DNA of 64,000 nucleotides from Agrilactobacillus fermenti. GTDB taxonomy: Bacteria; Bacillota; Bacilli; Lactobacillales; Lactobacillaceae. The stretch lies in NCBI RefSeq assembly GCF_021030645.1, contig NZ_JACGCJ010000009.1, positions 30,837 to 94,836 of the forward strand, written 5' to 3'. Shown here piece by piece: positions 63,635 through 64,000 of this stretch (position 1 is the first letter of the stretch; each line of letters starts with the position of its first letter). The notes under the pieces are model-generated. The model was not told the origin of the DNA. It ran no database searches and saw nothing but the letters and a program-made list of their open reading frames with translations. Made by a program: the position numbers and the translations under genes.

Positions 63635-63663
63635 AGTCTAGCGATGGAAACCATAATTGTCAA
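63635..63663 (-). promoter_or_regulatory. Promoter of trpS
   Basis: On the minus strand, TTGACA (63658-63663), a 17-base spacer and TAGACT (63635-63640). Confidence 0.7.
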
Positions 63664-63753
63664 AATGTATTTTAGCGCCACACTTGTATTTCCAGTCACT
63701 TAGCTTTACTATTCTGTATAAATCACGTAAACTAATAAGACTTTATTTTATAA

Positions 63754-64000
63754 GAGCGTGAATGAAGCTGGTTAGCTTTGGAACATTAACACAAATTGTG
63801 CCGATGAAGCGCCAGCTTCAACAAACAATTAGGGTTAAGGTGACAAAGTTAGCTTCATGAACGCGTTTAATACAGAGCGTGAATGAAGCTGGTTAGCTTT
63901 GGAACATTAACACAAATTGTGCCGATGAAGCGCCAGCTTCAACAAACAATTAGGGTTAAGGTGACAAAGTTAGCTTCATGAACGCGTTTAATACAGAGCG
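63754..64000 (+). repeat. Exact tandem repeat with 121-base unit
   Basis: Two complete identical units start at 63754 and 63875, and a third begins at 63996 and runs out of the window. Each starts GAGCGTGAATGAAGCTGGTT, has an internal partner GCGCCAGCTTCA that can fold back on TGAAGCTGG, and ends GAACGCGTTTAATACA. A diverged single unit is at 37496-37610. No gene or start codon with a ribosome binding site is visible in it. Confidence 0.92.

Larger units (their letters stand above)
63585..64000. other. Region upstream of trpS
   Basis: It contains the trpS promoter (63635-63663), an AT-rich stretch without a recognisable gene (63664-63750) and the start of the 121-base tandem repeat array. 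Confidence 0.75.

Overview
The window reads as chromosomal DNA of a low-GC Gram-positive lactic acid bacterium of the family Lactobacillaceae. The gene order rpmE2-murA-pyrG-rpoE, the block metG-tatD-rnmV-rsmA-veg-ispE-purR-glmU-prs, a mannose-class PTS with a ManO-like gene, T-box leaders and strong AGGAGG ribosome binding sites all point there. The genus cannot be fixed from sequence alone. Most genes lie on the minus strand.

Layout. Positions 1-10.5 kb hold housekeeping genes: L31, MurA with an Asp in place of the catalytic Cys, CTP synthase behind a G-tract attenuator, RNA polymerase delta, a LipL-type octanoyltransferase, an HD phosphohydrolase, rlmN and mscL. 10.6-14 kb is a mannose PTS operon. 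14-23.4 kb is the core block of PRPP synthesis, cell-wall precursor synthesis, purine regulation and RNA maturation. 23.5-29.2 kb holds repair, oxidoreductase, chorismate mutase, TMEM175-like and sirtuin genes. 29.4-34 kb is a polyphosphate operon (ppx-ppk-ppx). 34.2-40.7 kb is accessory: aldo/keto reductase, a GT8 glycosyltransferase, an SDR gene broken by one stop codon, a LysR/YeiH pair and a lone ABC ATPase, separated by copies of an intergenic repeat. 40.9-46.5 kb is branched-chain amino acid metabolism (ilvB, ilvC, a T-box leader, a PEP-mutase-like protein, ilvA). 46.5-49.2 kb is a scar: a class C-like group II intron wedged between ilvA and its terminator, followed by a relic of cas9. 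49.4-58 kb holds TPM/LemA, Dps, a glycerol-3-phosphate ABC transporter with a divergent phosphodiesterase, and a quinone-oxidoreductase-like gene. 58.2-63.6 kb looks like an aromatic amino acid module: nhaC-type transporter under a T-box, 2-hydroxyacid dehydrogenase, aminotransferase and trpS.

The most interesting signal is the leader of the aminotransferase gene (about 62279-62530). It has a strong promoter, a 21-codon leader ORF with seven aromatic codons in a row, a long hairpin overlapping those codons, and a chain of alternative pairings ending in a terminator. This looks like ribosome-mediated attenuation by aromatic amino acids. With a T-box in front of the next unit, whose candidate specifier includes a Tyr codon, the region forms a coordinated transamination and reduction module that could make phenyllactate-type acids.

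A second theme is a modular family of about 120-bp intergenic repeats. Copies occur near 8.7, 35.2, 37.5, 37.8 and 63.8 kb, with fragments near 29.3 and 51.7 kb. They often sit beside terminators that share a CAAAAC/GTTTTG inner stem, and at the right edge they form an exact 121-bp tandem array that leaves the window.
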